Shown here piece by piece: positions 22,446 to 35,740 of a stretch of 64,000 nucleotides of DNA. Origin of the DNA: Nannobrachium achirus. Taxonomy: Eukaryota; Chordata; Actinopteri; Myctophiformes; Myctophidae. The number at the start of each line of letters is the position of its first letter. Positions within the stretch are counted from its first letter, which is position 1. The stretch covers positions 44,839,828 to 44,903,827 of the forward strand of contig OY997651.1 of the NCBI GenBank assembly GCA_963921795.1. Direction: 5' to 3'. The notes beneath the pieces are model-generated. The model was given only the letters and a program-made list of their open reading frames with translations, did not search any database and was not told where the DNA came from. Position numbers and translations under genes: made by a program.

Positions 22446-23221
22446 CATCGGCTTGTGGAGGATGATGCCCTTTTGCCGGGGCCTTTTGACACGCTAAAGC
22501 GGCCGCTCCGTCTGTCACGGTACACGGTGTACCCTGGCAATCGGCCGGCCGGGGCAGATTCGCTTTGCTTTGCTCGAGCGTATTGCTTTATTGTGTCCTA
22601 CATTCTATAGGCTTGTGTATACTGTGTGCTCGTCGGCTGCTGCTCGCTGCGCGGCTGCTTTGGTGCGTCAGTTGCTGCACTGTTCTTAGCTAAGCTCTGC
22701 TGTCAGAGACGGAGCGGGCTGACGATCACTTTGATGCCCCGTCCCTCCTCCCCCTCCCCCTCCCCCAGCTCTCTGACTGCAGCTCTCTCTCCCTTTCTCT
22801 CTCTATTTCTCTCCCTCTCCACACTCCCTTCATTTCTTCTCCCCCCTCTTTCTGTCTCTTGAAATCTTACATCAGCGTGACACTGGTATTTATGAGGTGG
22901 TAGCGCCTTTCGGTTGACACCATAGCATGTTTTGACAGTTCATATCCTACCAATTCCACCTCTCTCTCTCTCTCTCTCTCTCTCTCTACCTGTAATGCAT
23001 GTCAAACAAGCCGGCGGTGTCAGGCAAGGCGCCCGGAGGAGCCGACGCCGTCGGTCGGTCGATTAGGGGGTTTTCGTGGAGGAGCCTCCGTTGACGTTAT
23101 CGGGGGTTTTCAGCCTCTATAACCCGGTGCTCAGCGCCGCATTGGATTTATTGCGATTCGCATTCTCCCCCGCACCTCTCCTCCTCGCGCTCGATATCAA
23201 GCACCGAGCGTCTGAGCGATG

Positions 23222-23300
<79 letters not shown>

Positions 23301-23424
23301 CATCAGTCTGGGGACGAGGAGGAATAATGGTGGTGTTTTGTAAAGGAAATTGATGAATGGTGTTTTTGCGACACTGGCGTTTGACCCGCAAAATGCAAAC
23401 GTTCATGGGGCGAGAGGATCACTC

Positions 23425-23472
<48 letters not shown>

Positions 23473-23676
23473 GCGCGCACACACACGCACACACAGACTC
23501 TCCCAGACACATGTTCAGGCACGTACTTGTGTGCTCACACACAGACAGGCACACAGAAACGATGTGTGCACGTGACACACACGCATGCACCTTCATTTTA
23601 GGTCCTAACTGTTGGTTTCCGATGATACGCGTCCTGTCCTCTCATCATTCTATCTTCCTTCCTTCCTTCCTTCCTC

Positions 23677-23715
<39 letters not shown>

Positions 23716-24093
23716 TCTCTCTTCCTCCAAGCTTGGATAATTGGATTGCACTTCTCTTGCATCTCGAGTTGCTAAGCTATTTAAATTTACATAATTAACA
23801 TAAAAATGTTCTCGGGCCCTCTCTCCGTGGATTTGCGGCTGTCAGAAGATATTGGTCTGCCGGAGAAAATGGTTTTGGGTTTTCTTTTTTGTTTTTCTCG
23901 CCGCCGCTGCATGCGTGCTGAAAGGGGAACATGTAGATTATCATAGGAAGGCGAATGCTTTTGGAGCCGAGGGGTTAGAGCATCCTCCAGACACGGGAGA
24001 GTTCTTTTGTGTTCTGTCTTGTTCGGTTACGTCTCTCCCTATATCTATATCATGTATGCTAGACATAATTATTAACCAACCTATTAGTTGACC
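22446..24093. other. Intron with microsatellites
   Basis: CT run at about 22960-22988, (GA)n at 23224-23296, (CA)n at 23429-23470, (TTCC)/(CT) at about 23650-23712. No exon or transposon ends recognised. Confidence 0.6.
23224..23296. repeat. (GA)n microsatellite
   Basis: About 36 GA units without interruption. Confidence 0.95.
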
Positions 24094-24545
24094 GGAGTCC
24101 CTCTGGGCTGTACACTAGGCCAGTGTTTTTTCAGGAATCATATTTGAACTTGTGACCCCCACCCTGCACAAGCACTGGGAATTGTAGGAGTTGGCATTAC
24201 ATTTAGTTTGACTCGATCTGTTCCATTGTGAAAATAGCCGATCTACATGAGCATGTAGATCTGCTACTTTCACAATTGAATTTCTGCCTCTAATATTTCA
24301 TATATTTGACCAATGTTTGACCAGAGGTACTAAAATGGTCTTTACAGTCCTTAAATTGTCACTTTAGAAATGTGCAGATACCCTCTGTACACTTAAACTT
24401 CATGTTGGTTTGTTTACTGTTGCACATAAACAAAGTTGCACATTAAGTTAATCATCTGGTGACCTCCCAACATAATTTAGGGACCACCCTGGGGGTCCCG
24501 ACCCACAGGTTGAGAACCACTGCACTAGGCCCCCTCCTATTTCTG
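24094..24545 (+). pseudogene. LINE reverse-transcriptase motif split by a hAT insertion
   Basis: Reading 24094-24120 and then 24531-24545 in frame gives GVPLGCTLG joined to PLLFL, the LINE RT block seen also at 22.1 kb. The break is exactly the hAT element 24121-24522 plus its target duplication. Flanking stops show it was already non-functional or has decayed since. Confidence 0.65.
24113..24530. mobile_element. hAT element with CAGTGGTTCTCAACC ends and perfect TSD CACTAGGC
   Basis: CACTAGGC at 24113-24120 and 24523-24530 flanks 24121-24522. The right end GGTTGAGAACCACTG is well kept, while the left CAGTGTTTTTTC has drifted. Internally there is a centre-shortened hairpin at about 24228-24283 and segments matching 55814-56172. 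Confidence 0.92.
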
Positions 24546-24586
24546 GAGCAGTAGTGGTAAGCTCTAACATCTGGCTTTGTCTGGAA

Positions 24587-24722
24587 TCTGAAGTGTGGCC
24601 TACATCTGGCCTACATCTTGGCACAAAGTTTGTTGTACGCCCACTAAATGTCAGAGCTCTGAAGTGTGGCCTACATCTGGCCTACATCTGGGCACAAATC
24701 GCTCAAAGTTTGTTGTACGCCC
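24587..24722. repeat. Tandem duplication, unit about 70 bp
   Basis: GAAGTGTGGCCTACATCTGG ... GTTTGTTGTACGCCCA occurs twice, with a short extra piece in the second copy. Confidence 0.85.
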
Positions 24723-24810
24723 AGGGTCACATTGGCCAAGCATCACTTAACTCTTGGCACTGCTCACTTCACACCACAGTAAGTGTGATTTTTTTTCTCT
24801 ACACTAAATA

Positions 24811-24882
24811 TTCACTGAAAATAGCCTTACAATGCATCGCAATGCAATGTGTTGTGAGCTTGTAGATCTGCTATTTTCACCA
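24811..24882. repeat. Isolated copy of the shared hairpin
   Basis: GAAAATAGC on the left and GAGCTTGTAGATCTGCTATT on the right, with a partly deleted left arm. No host termini are recognised around it. Confidence 0.6.
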
Positions 24883-25930
24883 AAGTTCCAGATATAGGGT
24901 GCAAGAATAGGCAGCCTGCAGTAATACTGACAACAGCACTGTTGCTTCTCGTTGGGGCTGGTGTTTGTGTCTTTCTTATAGCTCACCTCTCTTGCATTTG
25001 CCAACCTGAACTACAAGACAGTCTGCTTCTTGCAGCTGGGAGTCAATTTCAATCAGCATTGGCAGAAACACTGCCATCCCGGTCCTTGTCTAAAACGCCA
25101 GCAGCTCTCGTTGTGTTGCTAACCCGAGTGACACGGCTTATTACAAGCTCTAATGCCCCACCTGGCGATAAGAAGCCACTCTGCTTTCCTGGTTTGTGTT
25201 CTGAAGAAGGCTTCTCGGCTGGTTATCGCTGCACAAGTCGCCCCCGTGAGTCGGGAACGCCAGCCGTCTCCGCCGCGCGTCCACGCAGGTCTCGCGGGGC
25301 CTTGCGTCTGTCCCTGCCCCCGGCCGAAAGTCCTCCAACCCACCTGTCCTCGCTCGCTGCGTGCTGAGGGGACAGCGGCGCTTGTTGTGCCAGGCGAGAT
25401 GGCACTTATCATCCACTACGCTGTCGGAGTGGCCCTGAACCCACCCTCGGGTGTTATAGCATATCAGACGCGGCGCGACAGTGAGGCTCCGGTACACTCC
25501 AGCCTTATCTGCCCCTCTCTTCTTGCAAAGTCATTATTCTGCTACATCCGCTCCTGCAGGGCAGCACGTGGCACGCACACACACGCACGTATCTGTGCGC
25601 TGACACGGAGACACGTGCTGGCGCGCGTGCACGCAAACAAGCCTAAAAAAAAAAAACAGACACGGGGCAAAGGCAGTCCACTCCATAGCGGATGGATGGA
25701 TGGGTGGATGGATGAGATGATTCCAGTCTTGCAACGCCGAAGCACTAATGTCTCGGCGGCTCACGTTACGCCGGGATGGGATACTGCGATGTTTAGCATT
25801 TAGATGGACTGTGTGCATCTATCTCAGATGCACTTTATTCAAATTATGTTACGTAACATCGAGCGCCGGAACACAATGGGCCGCGCGTGGTAATTGGATA
25901 TACTGTAGCGTGTGGAGGCGGTGCCTGGTA

Positions 25931-25964
<34 letters not shown>

Positions 25965-26056
25965 GCCTCATTGTTTGTGCGGCCTTGCGTCTGTTTCGGC
26001 TCCCCTCCCTCAGAGTTGACGGAGTGCAAGCCGGCGTGTAAAAGCGATTCATATCC
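24883..26056. other. Intron, nothing coding recognised
   Basis: Contains a (GGAT)-like run near 25690 and (TA)n at about 25932-25961. The 216-residue frame at 25.2-25.8 kb has no recognisable domain. Confidence 0.5.
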
Positions 26057-26514
26057 GTCTAGTCCAGGGGTCTTCAACAGGGGGTTCGGGACCCCTAGGG
26101 GGTCCTCAGAGCTACTACAGGGGGTCCTCCAAATCTTTGAGTGATAGAAACTTTTTTTCCCTTCTTTTTTATATTAACCATTTGAACCCTAGCATCCATA
26201 TTCTGAGAACTTTAGCCGAAAATAGCAGATCTACAAGCTTGTAGATCGGCTATTGTTGGCAAAGAGCTTTGGTGTAGAGGGGAAAAGAGCAGACTAAGTA
26301 CAGAGTGAAAGGTTAAATGTATTAAGTATTTGGCGGTTCAAGTGGTTAAATATCTGAAAACACCAATTGACATGATTCCAAAATACACTGACGATTGTGC
26401 TGTCAAACGAAGAAACTATATGGAATCTATGATAAGGTAGCGGGGGTCCCTGCTTCATCTCTCTCTCAATTAAGGGATCCTTGGCCTGAAAACATGGAGG
26501 CCCCTGGCCTAGTC
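26057..26514. mobile_element. hAT element with CAGGGGTCTTCAAC ends, TSD 7/8
   Basis: Body 26065-26506. Flanks GTCTAGTC and GCCTAGTC agree at 7 of 8 positions. Internally TTAACCATTTGAACCC and GGTTCAAGTGGTTAA form a second inverted pair around a centre-shortened hairpin at about 26217-26260. Sister copy at 32407. Confidence 0.87.
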
Positions 26515-26620
26515 AAGTGCCACAACCATTTGTCCCACAATGCACTGATTGGAGCTAATTGGGGGAGGCTGTCATCCTAGTGTCCTCAATCGCTTCTGTT
26601 GTCTCGTCGGCTCCGTCTGT

Positions 26621-26621
26621 G

Positions 26622-26692
<71 letters not shown>
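26621..26692. repeat. (CA)n microsatellite
   Basis: About 36 CA units. Confidence 0.95.
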
Positions 26693-26694
<2 letters not shown>

Positions 26695-26952
26695 CATCAA
26701 TCCCAGTCTGTCCTAACATGGACTAACTAGCTTGTCTAAGAGTCGTCGCTTCTCATTTCAAACGAGGCCGCTCTCTTGCACACAGCTTGGGCGTCGGCCT
26801 AAAAGACCTGTTTAACATGAGACCTTGAAGCCTTTTTCCGCGGCTCCTTGGTCGTCCGAAATTAAGCCCCCCCGATCTCGCTGCTGCTCATTTATCTGCA
26901 GCTCTTGTGTTCGGTTGACTGACGCGCAGCCAGATTTGAATTATGAGAGTCT

Positions 26953-27450
26953 TTAATGCATTTAGACCGAGAACGCATTATTACGCGTTATTTTGTGCTT
27001 TAAAATAGCAGATATACAAGCTCACAGCACCCAAGTGCTGCGCTGCGAGCTTGTAGATCTGCCATTTTTGAAAATCGTGACAATCTGTGAAAGTCTTGGA
27101 ATATTTTGACCCGAAGTGTATATTCTAAATCCTTCTAAGGTTTTTTGAAAAACCTATGTTTCTATGTCAGTGGGGCTCAGACTTTTTCATGTGAAGGACC
27201 CCCAAAATTATATGTATTTGACCACGGACCCCCATCTCAAAATATTTAGTTCCAGGGGCCCTCAGAAACAAAATTTGAGTAACAAATGTCCGCTTAAAAA
27301 GTACACATATTCAAAGATTTGCACACAAGTTCACGAAAATAGCAGATATACAAGCTCGCAGCGCGGCACTCGGTGCCGCGCTGTGAGCTTGTATATCTGC
27401 TATTTTTCAATAGCTAAAGCATTAAATAATTCTGGGCCTAATTTGGTTAA
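26953..27450. mobile_element. TTAA-flanked MITE with two hairpins
   Basis: TTAATGCATTTAGACC at the left and GGGCCTAATTTGGTTAA at the right. Hairpins lie at about 27002-27070 and 27333-27410 with a GGACCCCC block between. Same design as 6543-7147. Confidence 0.7.
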
Positions 27451-27862
27451 TGCGTCCGTGAGGCAGCGGCGGTTATGAAAACATTCCACTTGCTTGCATG
27501 CCCTTCATCAGAGCCCAAACCCCCACCCCTCGTGAGTTATTTACAGTACAGTACATGTGAGAATACATTAGCAACGAAGTGGTTTGATCCGGCCTGCAGC
27601 ATACATGGTTTCCAAATATAAACCAACAAGCTTCAGTCAAAGGCAACGTTTGCTTGATACGTCTGATCATGGCTCACGCAATCGAGAAACGGCGGCCGCC
27701 CGCCTCTTTGTCGATATGTCGCGCTTTGTTCGCGGCTCATCCGTCAACACGTTTAGGGGGCGTGCCGTGTCCGTGCGCGCGCACACACTCACGAAGGTAT
27801 ATACACGCCGTGCAATCACAACAAACCACACACACACAAACCCATGCACGTAGCCTAATAAA

Positions 27863-28010
27863 CAGGCACGTGCACACATAGATATCAACAGGGGCTTGAG
27901 CCCCTGCCCTTTTATGTCTGTAAAAAAGTGCCCTCTCCAGACCATGAATGCAGTTTTTACTATGATTAGGGTGACCATATTCTGAAAATCCAAAAAGAGG
28001 ACACTCTACC

Positions 28011-28052
<42 letters not shown>

Positions 28053-29647
28053 CATTTCATATCATTTTCCCCCCATTTTTTTTTTCTATTACTAGTTTAC
28101 CGCTCAATTATGCCCTATACCACTAATAGCCTATTATGTATTCAATTTTGAGGGGGTTCCAATTGGACCCTTTACAAATCTATCAATAGGCTAGAGATCC
28201 ACTGATAAAGTATGCCTTTTGGCTCCTGTATGAACGTTCAGCTTTGTAACTAAATAAAAGAGAGGTAGCCCATTATTCAAATCTTCTGCTTTACAAGGTT
28301 GTAGAAAATATTCTGTCAATTTAGTTAGCAGAAGAGCGCTCACCTCGCACAGACTGTCTTGTAAGCTACTTTGCAGTGTTATGGGCTTGAAGCAGAACTT
28401 TTATAATTGTAAATGCCTAAATGGACACAGAAGACTACCAGCTTTGCTGACAGAACGCTCTGCTTCTCAATGTTGGTCACTCGCACTTTTTGTGCATTTC
28501 ATCAGTGATTGAAAGCCGCGGTCGTCGCGAGCACCTTCGCCTCGCCGATACGCATCCGTAGAGCCGTCTCCCGTCATTTTTAGACCAGGATTGAGGGGGT
28601 AGCAGGCAAGATTCCTTCACCAATGTAAACACAGTTGCTGAGGGAGTGAGCGTTTGCAGTTCGTTTGGCCCTGCGCTGCGCGATCTGCTGCAGAGCTCTG
28701 CTCTGCTCTGCCTCTGATCTGAAAGCGAGACAGGCTGAGGGAGGGAGGGATCGCAGGCAGAGAGTAGTATGAATAATACACGTTCCGGGGTTAGCGCCTC
28801 TCACAGTGTGTTTCCAAAAGAACCATTGAACGTGCATTGTAAATGTCCGTGCTTAAACTGTGATATGCGCGAAACCCCGGACATTTGAAGGAATTTATAA
28901 AACCCCCCCGGACCGGCCGGACAGCCCCCTAAAAGAGGACATGTCCGGGCAAAAGAGGACGTATGGTCACCCTAACTATGATGAAAGAAATGCAAATGCC
29001 CCTCTTTCCATGTCATACCTGAAGGCAGCATTCAAGAGAACTGCCTTGTCCAAACTCTCCTGAACTTCAATGCAGGATCTAATGTTGAAAGAATTGCCCT
29101 CTCCGTGTAGAAATACATGTGGCTGTTACTGTACGCCACATCTCCAGTATGCACTTGATTATGCTTAGCTCAGTGTGGTGTCAAGCACCGCTGCGATGCG
29201 TTGTGAGCTTGGAGGTCTGCTATTTTCGATATTTCCACCAAAAGGCCCTTTAAGTAAAGTTGTGCCGTCTTTATATTCACACAATAGGCATGCTAATGTT
29301 GTCAGTTCAGCTTTTTCAATGGCAAGTTGATGGTGATTCCTTGACAAATTACTCTTAAGGGTATTCCAGATATTAAAGGAGCAAGGGCAGATTACATGTG
29401 CACGGATATGTATGACAACATCCAAAATATCAAGTTTGTAATGCTTGAGAAGCTGAGACCTTGGTACCAGTCTTTGCATTTGATTATGCTTAGTTCACTG
29501 TGGTATCAAGCACCGAAAATAGCAGACCTCCAAGCTCACAACGCGTCGCTTTGTGAGCTTGGAGGTCTGCTATTTTCAATATTTTCACCCTAAAGCCCTT
29601 TTAGAAATGTCAGCCCCTGCCTCTCTAACATTATCTGCACGTCCCTG
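27863..29647. mobile_element. Composite element with CAGGCACGTGCA / TGCACGTCCCTG ends
   Basis: Related to the compact copy at 17062-17476 but enlarged by a hAT insertion (27967-28974) and by a repeated right half: the segment CTTGATTATGCTTAG to the hairpin occurs near 29150-29230 and again near 29480-29578. The last copy has a full hairpin (29515-29578). No matching target duplication was found, so it may be a chimera. Confidence 0.65.
27959..28982. mobile_element. hAT element with TAGGGTGACCATA ends and perfect TSD ACTATGAT
   Basis: ACTATGAT flanks 27967-28974 on both sides. The ends are TAGGGTGACCATATTCTG and CGTATGGTCACCCTA, with AAGAGGAC motifs just inside each. (TA)n lies at 28016-28049. 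No transposase frame in the 1-kb body. Confidence 0.94.
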
Positions 29648-29679
29648 GAACCTACGCACGTGCACATGTTGCAGGCACA

Positions 29680-29680
<1 letters not shown>

Positions 29681-29777
<97 letters not shown>

Positions 29778-29828
29778 GCTGGTGCTGATAACTTTGGAAT
29801 GGAGACAGAGAGAGAGAGAGAGAGAGAG
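29681..29828. repeat. (CA)n and (GA)n microsatellites
   Basis: CA run of about 95 bp to 29775, then (GA)n at about 29803-29828. Confidence 0.95.
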
Positions 29829-29988
29829 TAATCCATACCTGAACGCCCCGCTGCATCGGGCTGATGGGATTAAAGAGGCTCATTCTGATTCAGGGTGCGC
29901 TTGATGTTTTGGACGGTGACGCTCCAGCAGATCTCACTGATGTGAGCCTCGCCGTGTCCTTGGCAGGGGACGCCGTCGCTTTGGTTCC

Positions 29989-30171
<183 letters not shown>

Positions 30172-30235
30172 GGGGGGTATATTGTTCCGCTCCACAGCGT
30201 GTACGTTCATTGCTGCTGACTGTTAGCCAATTTAG

Positions 30236-30585
30236 GCCTGAAAAATACCCCAAAGATGTCTTATAAATCGTAAACGATTATATGAAAAACGTATATTTCC
30301 GTGATCGGTGGTGCTCAAACTTCATGTCAAGGAACCCTAGAAATATATGTATTTGACCGCAGACTCCCATCTCAACATAGTTTGTTCCAGGGACCCCTAG
30401 AAGCAAAGATTTACAACAGTTTGCCTTCAAAATATATATTTAAAGATTTGCACACATTTTCATGATTTTTCAAAAATAGCAGATCTACAAGCTCGCAGCA
30501 CGGCACTCGGTGCCGCGCTGTGAGCTTGTAGATCTGCTATTTTTTCAATAGTTAAAGCATTAAACAATCCCCGGTTTAATTGGCT
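30236..30585. mobile_element. Partial core of the CAGGGGYGTC / TTAA family with hairpin
   Basis: CGGTGGTGCTCAAAC, degenerate GGACCCC blocks and a GC-rich-loop hairpin at about 30472-30545. Termini not preserved. Confidence 0.6.
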
Positions 30586-31095
30586 TAGAGAGAGAGAGAT
30601 TTTTTTTTACCGCCTAGCTCGTAGAGCATGGCTATTCAATTACCCATTCAAATAGTAGTTGGGCCAGACACATTTTTAAACACAACACAAATGAAATGTA
30701 ATAAAATTACAACTCCCAGTGTCTGGGTTCGCATATCCTGACCCAGGCACAGCACGAAGTGCAGAAAATAGGAATATAAAACAATGAATAATAATGCACA
30801 AAACCATAGTGGTGGTGAACCGTTAAAACCCACGCGAGCGCACACAAATTTGCATGTGTCTTTGACTGCGCAGAGCGAAGCAATATAAGTGCATTTGTTT
30901 TTAAACGCTGTGATCAGGGAATACCCTTGTTTACACACCCCACGTTATGTCGATAAGTACAGTGCACTTTAAAATGTCACCTGCATTTCTAAAACAATGA
31001 AATAAAACTACAAGAAACTGTAGCCTTCCTGCTGACATATTTTATTTTCTAAACAATCACAATTAAACATTAACATTGCTATTGAAGCAGTATCT
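30586..31095. other. Intron, nothing recognised
   Basis: AT-rich unique-looking sequence without gene features. Confidence 0.5.
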
Positions 31096-31594
31096 GTTTC
31101 GTTTAGAGCCCGAGCGATGCCATATTTTTCGTCCGATGCTGATGCCCGATTTTGGAGCATGCTAGTCCACCGATGCCGATGTTTTACCGATGCTTCAAAA
31201 GTTTTTCACCAGACATTATATAGCCTATATATGGTTCTGTATCCGCATATCAGACAGTTTGAGCAGATTTAATTCCAATAGTTCATATGAATTTTACAGG
31301 CCAACCTGACCTGGCGGAGATATTCCCCCACTCGGAGAAACGGTCTCAGATTCCTGCTGTTTTTTCATGTCAAACTTTGAGTTTGGTCGCAGTTATCAAT
31401 TTCTATCGCTTGCTCAATAATAAGACTCTTTGGAGGTTCTGCTGTGTTTTGTCTCATTCATCAGCAGACATGTTACAGACAAATAACATCTGACATCGGT
31501 GAAATAATCCACCGATGTCCGACGCCCCTCCGATGCCTCCAAAACGACCGATGTATCGATTTGACCGATGTATCGGTCGGGCTCTAGTTTCGTT
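31096..31594. mobile_element. hAT element with TAGAGCCCGA ends and perfect TSD GTTTCGTT
   Basis: GTTTCGTT flanks 31104-31586 on both sides. The ends are TAGAGCCCGAGCGATGCC and CGGTCGGGCTCTA with CCGATG steps. No transposase frame. This is one of the few elements here without the shared hairpin. Confidence 0.94.
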
Positions 31595-31801
31595 CAAGCT
31601 ATGCTGGGCCACTCTGACGTTGCTTACGGGACTATACGTGGCCCGCGGGCCACCGTGCGAGTCCACCTGTCATTGAGGCATATCTCCCACTAGCAGAACT
31701 CACCATGGAATCATCATCTGTATATCACTCTCCTCTGGCCTCTGTCCATCATTACTAGTGGTTACCTAGGGAACCGGGTAACAGTTCAGCCTTAGGGGGG
31801 T

Positions 31802-31927
<126 letters not shown>

Positions 31928-32030
31928 TGGGATCAGCTGAGGGCGAGAAATGGCACTGTGACCTTGGCGCCCCATAGCTGTCACGCAATTTAAGATAATG
32001 ACAAGACCGTGACACATGGCTTCTGCTCAC

Positions 32031-32077
<47 letters not shown>

Positions 32078-32398
32078 ACCTGCCATGTCAATATCGTTCA
32101 TCAAAATCATGGGACCGTGTGTGACTGTGACGATCACTCCCAGACTAACGCATTAGGAAGGGAAAAGCCGTTTATATGATGTGTTGTCGATGGGATTATC
32201 GATTGATACTTTTTAAATACTTTTTGCCTTGGACCATCTGCGGCCTTGGAGTGATGTGCCTTTTAAAAAGATATTGATGGCTTTGGCAGAGTTTTTGTAA
32301 AGAAATGATACCGTAAACTGCACCGGTGCTGTTCTCCTTGACAGTCACAGTGGAACCCTGTCCCTTGTGTTCAGTCCATTGAGTTCAGTGGACGTTTT

Positions 32399-32851
32399 AT
32401 GTAGGCCAAGGGTCTTCAACAGTCCTCAGAGTTACTACAGGGTGGGTCCTCCAAATCTTTTTTCTCCTTTTTTATATTAACCACTTGAACCCTAGCGTCC
32501 ATGTTCTGGGAACTTAAGCCAAAAATAGCAGATCTCCAAGCTCACAACGCCTCGCAGCACGAGGCGTTGTGAGCTTGGAGATCTGCTATTTTTGGCAAAG
32601 AGGTTTGATGTAGAGGGGGAAAAGAGCAGACTAAGCCAAATGAAAGGTCAAGTTTATTAAGTATTGACGGTTCAAGTGGTTAAATATCTGAAAACACAAA
32701 TCGACAAATACAAAATACACTGATGATAATGCTTATGTCAGACAATTAACTACTGTATGGAATCTATGAAAAGGTTGTGGGGGTCCCTGCTTCATCTCTC
32801 CATAACCAAGGGGTCCGTGGCCTGAAAAGGTTGAAGACCCCTGATGTAGGC
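32399..32851. mobile_element. hAT element with CARGGGTCTTCAAC ends and perfect TSD ATGTAGGC
   Basis: ATGTAGGC flanks 32407-32843. Internal inverted pair TTAACCACTTGAACCC / GGTTCAAGTGGTTAA encloses a perfect hairpin at 32518-32596 (37-bp arms, 5-nt loop). It shares this plan with 26065-26506, where the hairpin has lost its centre. Confidence 0.94.
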
Positions 32852-34205
32852 CATGGCAAGCTGACACTTTTCTGTAAACCCATAAGCCCAAAAGTAAATT
32901 TTCTGTGCTTTTTCTAATATATCTATAATAAGTCATATAAATGGTAAGACGAAACTAATTTCCCAGACTCACGTCAGTGCAACCACAACTGCAATTTCAC
33001 AGAATTACACCTTTGTATTTGTCATTTAGCCTTGCGTGAATTCAACATGATCATATGTCTTCTGTGGAACCGTCTGAGCCCCTTCCTTCTACCAGCTATA
33101 AGAACATTTTCAAGTGTCAGAACACTCAAGGCATCAGTACAGTACAGTATGTTGTCCATCCAGGCAAATGCCTTGTTAAAAGGAAAGGTAAAAAATCCCC
33201 ATGGTAACGCGCCCCCGAGTGCCCTTGAAGTGAGTGTTGGCGTGCATGGCGACGGGGAGCCCGGGTTGGTCACAAAGGGAAGGCCATTCAGTGACGCTGG
33301 CGTCTCCACGCATATTTTACCCTCACTGTAAACAGTTTCAATGGTCAATAGAGCGGCCTTGTCAGTCCGTTTGTTATTGAGTTAGTTCCCTGAGGTTTAT
33401 ATTAACGTTATTTAATGACATCTCACAGAGACTCTTGCCTATTCCATACCATCTCTCTCTCATTCTCACAACAGTCGTAATTTCTCGCCGCTTCTCATGA
33501 ACCCCGTTACCCCTGGGGTTTTCAATGCTTGCATTGCGGTGCACTCACAATAAAACATTGCCTTCATCTCCCACAGTCCTTTTTTCTCTGCCGTTTATTT
33601 TATTTTTTTATTTCCTTTTCTTTCTTCACGTCTGTGTTTCAGTCCGGTTTGCGGGGGCGATTGGGAGCGAAAGCCGAGTCACAACCCTTCTCTTTCATAA
33701 AACGCCATTAGTATTCATGACCATCCCTCCCTCCTCCCCCCCTAAGCAAGTCCGACGAGACGCGCAACCCAAACGCCAACCGATGAGAAAGGGAGAGAGA
33801 GGGCGCTTCTGGTGTTCTGGCCCGTCTAGATAAGCTCGTCGCCGTGACATTTCCTGTCCTTCCTTTTGCTCTCCCCCCTCCCCCTCCCCACCCGCCCATC
33901 CATCGCTTTTCACCCCTGAGCATTCATGCTTCTGTGAAAGGCAGACAGCGCGCAAAACGCCAAAGCGTGCCACTGCCGCGGCCACACCGCATACTGAAAT
34001 GCTGCCCGGGCTAAAAACAGAGCCAGTGTGTGTGTGTGTCATCGCCTTGAGCCTTTTCAACAATGATAGGACTGTTGAAGCCAATCTGCTACTGGGAATA
34101 GTTTTAAATGCACAACCCCTACTCCTCAATCTCCCACTCTGTACTTGTGCTTTGTGCCCGCCCATTTCATGCGGACGTTTTATGAAGTGATGCGGAGCGC
34201 AGTCA
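32852..34205. other. Intron, nothing recognised
   Basis: No transposon ends or coding signal found. The section 33640-34180 is repeat-poor but has no recognisable frame. Confidence 0.45.
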
Positions 34206-34555
34206 GTGGTCTCAAAGTGGGTTCCGGGGGGTCCCGGAATTAGACGATCTACAAGCTCACATTGCGTGCACCAATTAGGGATGTCGGGTTGAAAGCGGTT
34301 AATTTCACAATTATTTCACTGGATATGAGTTGACCCAATGAGAGAATGTCATGTATAAGAATAACTTTACGGAACATACTGTAGGTTTCATTCTCTGCAA
34401 CCTGAATTCTGGACTGAATCAGTTCTAACAACACAAATCTTCTCTTATGAGGGACCCTGGCACAAATATGTTAAAACGGAGGTCCATGGCCAAATGTTAC
34501 AATTTAGGGAGTCCTTAGCCTAGGGATCCTGGCATTTCAAAGAAGCCTGGGATAG
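34206..34555. mobile_element. Degraded hAT-like remnant (CAGTGGTCTCAAAGTGGG)
   Basis: Left end CAGTGGTCTCAAAGTGGG followed by a left half-hairpin (34245-34270) and GGTCC blocks near 34480-34540. Right end lost. Confidence 0.5.
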
Positions 34556-35474
34556 CGCCCCTGTAACTGTGGCTCACGACATTTTAATTGTATACAAAAT
34601 ATATGTAGCAGTTCAGATATCTTATTTTACATCAGTATTGTTCATGTGAACTGGTTTCTTTAGGCTTATCCATTATAATTATAAAATCGCTATGATTTAT
34701 CACTCGTTTTCCACCGTGGATCACTTCCTCATTTACTCAAAGCAGACAGCAGCAGCCAGCAGGAGTCATCCTCCGCGACCATTCCGAGACGCTGGAGGAC
34801 CCGGTGAGATCTGCCGGGGGCATAGAATGTCCGTGTTAGGTTAGACCAGGGAGTCCTTGATATGTCCATGCTTGAGAAACCCCTGCGCTAGTGTATAACG
34901 TGTCTCTGGCACACACACCTCCTCATGCCTCATCCTACAGTACGCTGCACATCAAATTCAAAGGCGTAAATGTCTCCCAACAAACACTGGACTCAGTGTC
35001 CGGGGTTTGTGTGTTTTTGGTTTTGTTTGTGTTTGTGCGTGCTCAAGCATACCAATGGGGGAGAAACCTGTTGTGCTGTGTTGTATCCCTGCCTGCGTGT
35101 TCGCAGCGGCCCTGACAGCTCAAGGCCCGGGGCTGCAAGTGGGCTCCGTGTGGACTTGTTTGAGTTTGTGCTCTTGTTTTGGCTGCTATACTCACCTCCG
35201 TGCAGAATGGCAGCCCGCTGCTTGTTATACGGGGAGTGTGGAGGTCAGCCTGAGCCGACACACATCCAGGGCATCTCGCTGCGAAATGAGCAGCACTCAA
35301 AAGATGGCTGCCGGGAGCATGGCTATAGCTGACACAGCCATTACAGGGAAGAAGAGATCACGACTCGGTCCGGAGGGCTAGGGAAAGGATCAGCGTGGAA
35401 AGAGAAGTCAGCCGTCAAGTCGTGGCGGCTGTAGAAACAGTTAAGAAAGGTGAAAGTGGAATGTTATACTCTAT
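34556..35474. other. Intron, nothing recognised
   Basis: No gene or delimited repeat seen. Confidence 0.45.
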
Positions 35475-35740
35475 TTGTAACCACTTTGACCATTATTTTA
35501 TTATTTAACTATTGAAAAATAGCAGATATGTAAGCTCAGGCCGCGCTGCAAGTCTTTGAATGTTTCTGACACGATTCTAATGTCTTCTAAATCCTTCTTC
35601 TAAATCAGTGGTTCTCAAACTTTTTCAAGCTAAGGACCCCCAAAATTACATGTATTTGGCCGCGGACCCCCAATCTCAAAATATGTTCTTCCAGGGACCC
35701 CCAGACGAAGAGATTTGAGTTGCAAAAGTACGATTGGTCA
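35475..35740. mobile_element. Truncated hairpin-bearing MITE
   Basis: TAACCACTTTGACCATTATT, a broken hairpin near 35513-35550, then CAGTGGTTCTCAAACTTTTT with GGACCCCC blocks. No right end. Confidence 0.55.

Noticed and set aside
25153..25803. 216-codon + strand frame
   Set aside because: Pro/Arg-rich by composition, with overlapping frames on the other strand and no domain or splice-site logic.
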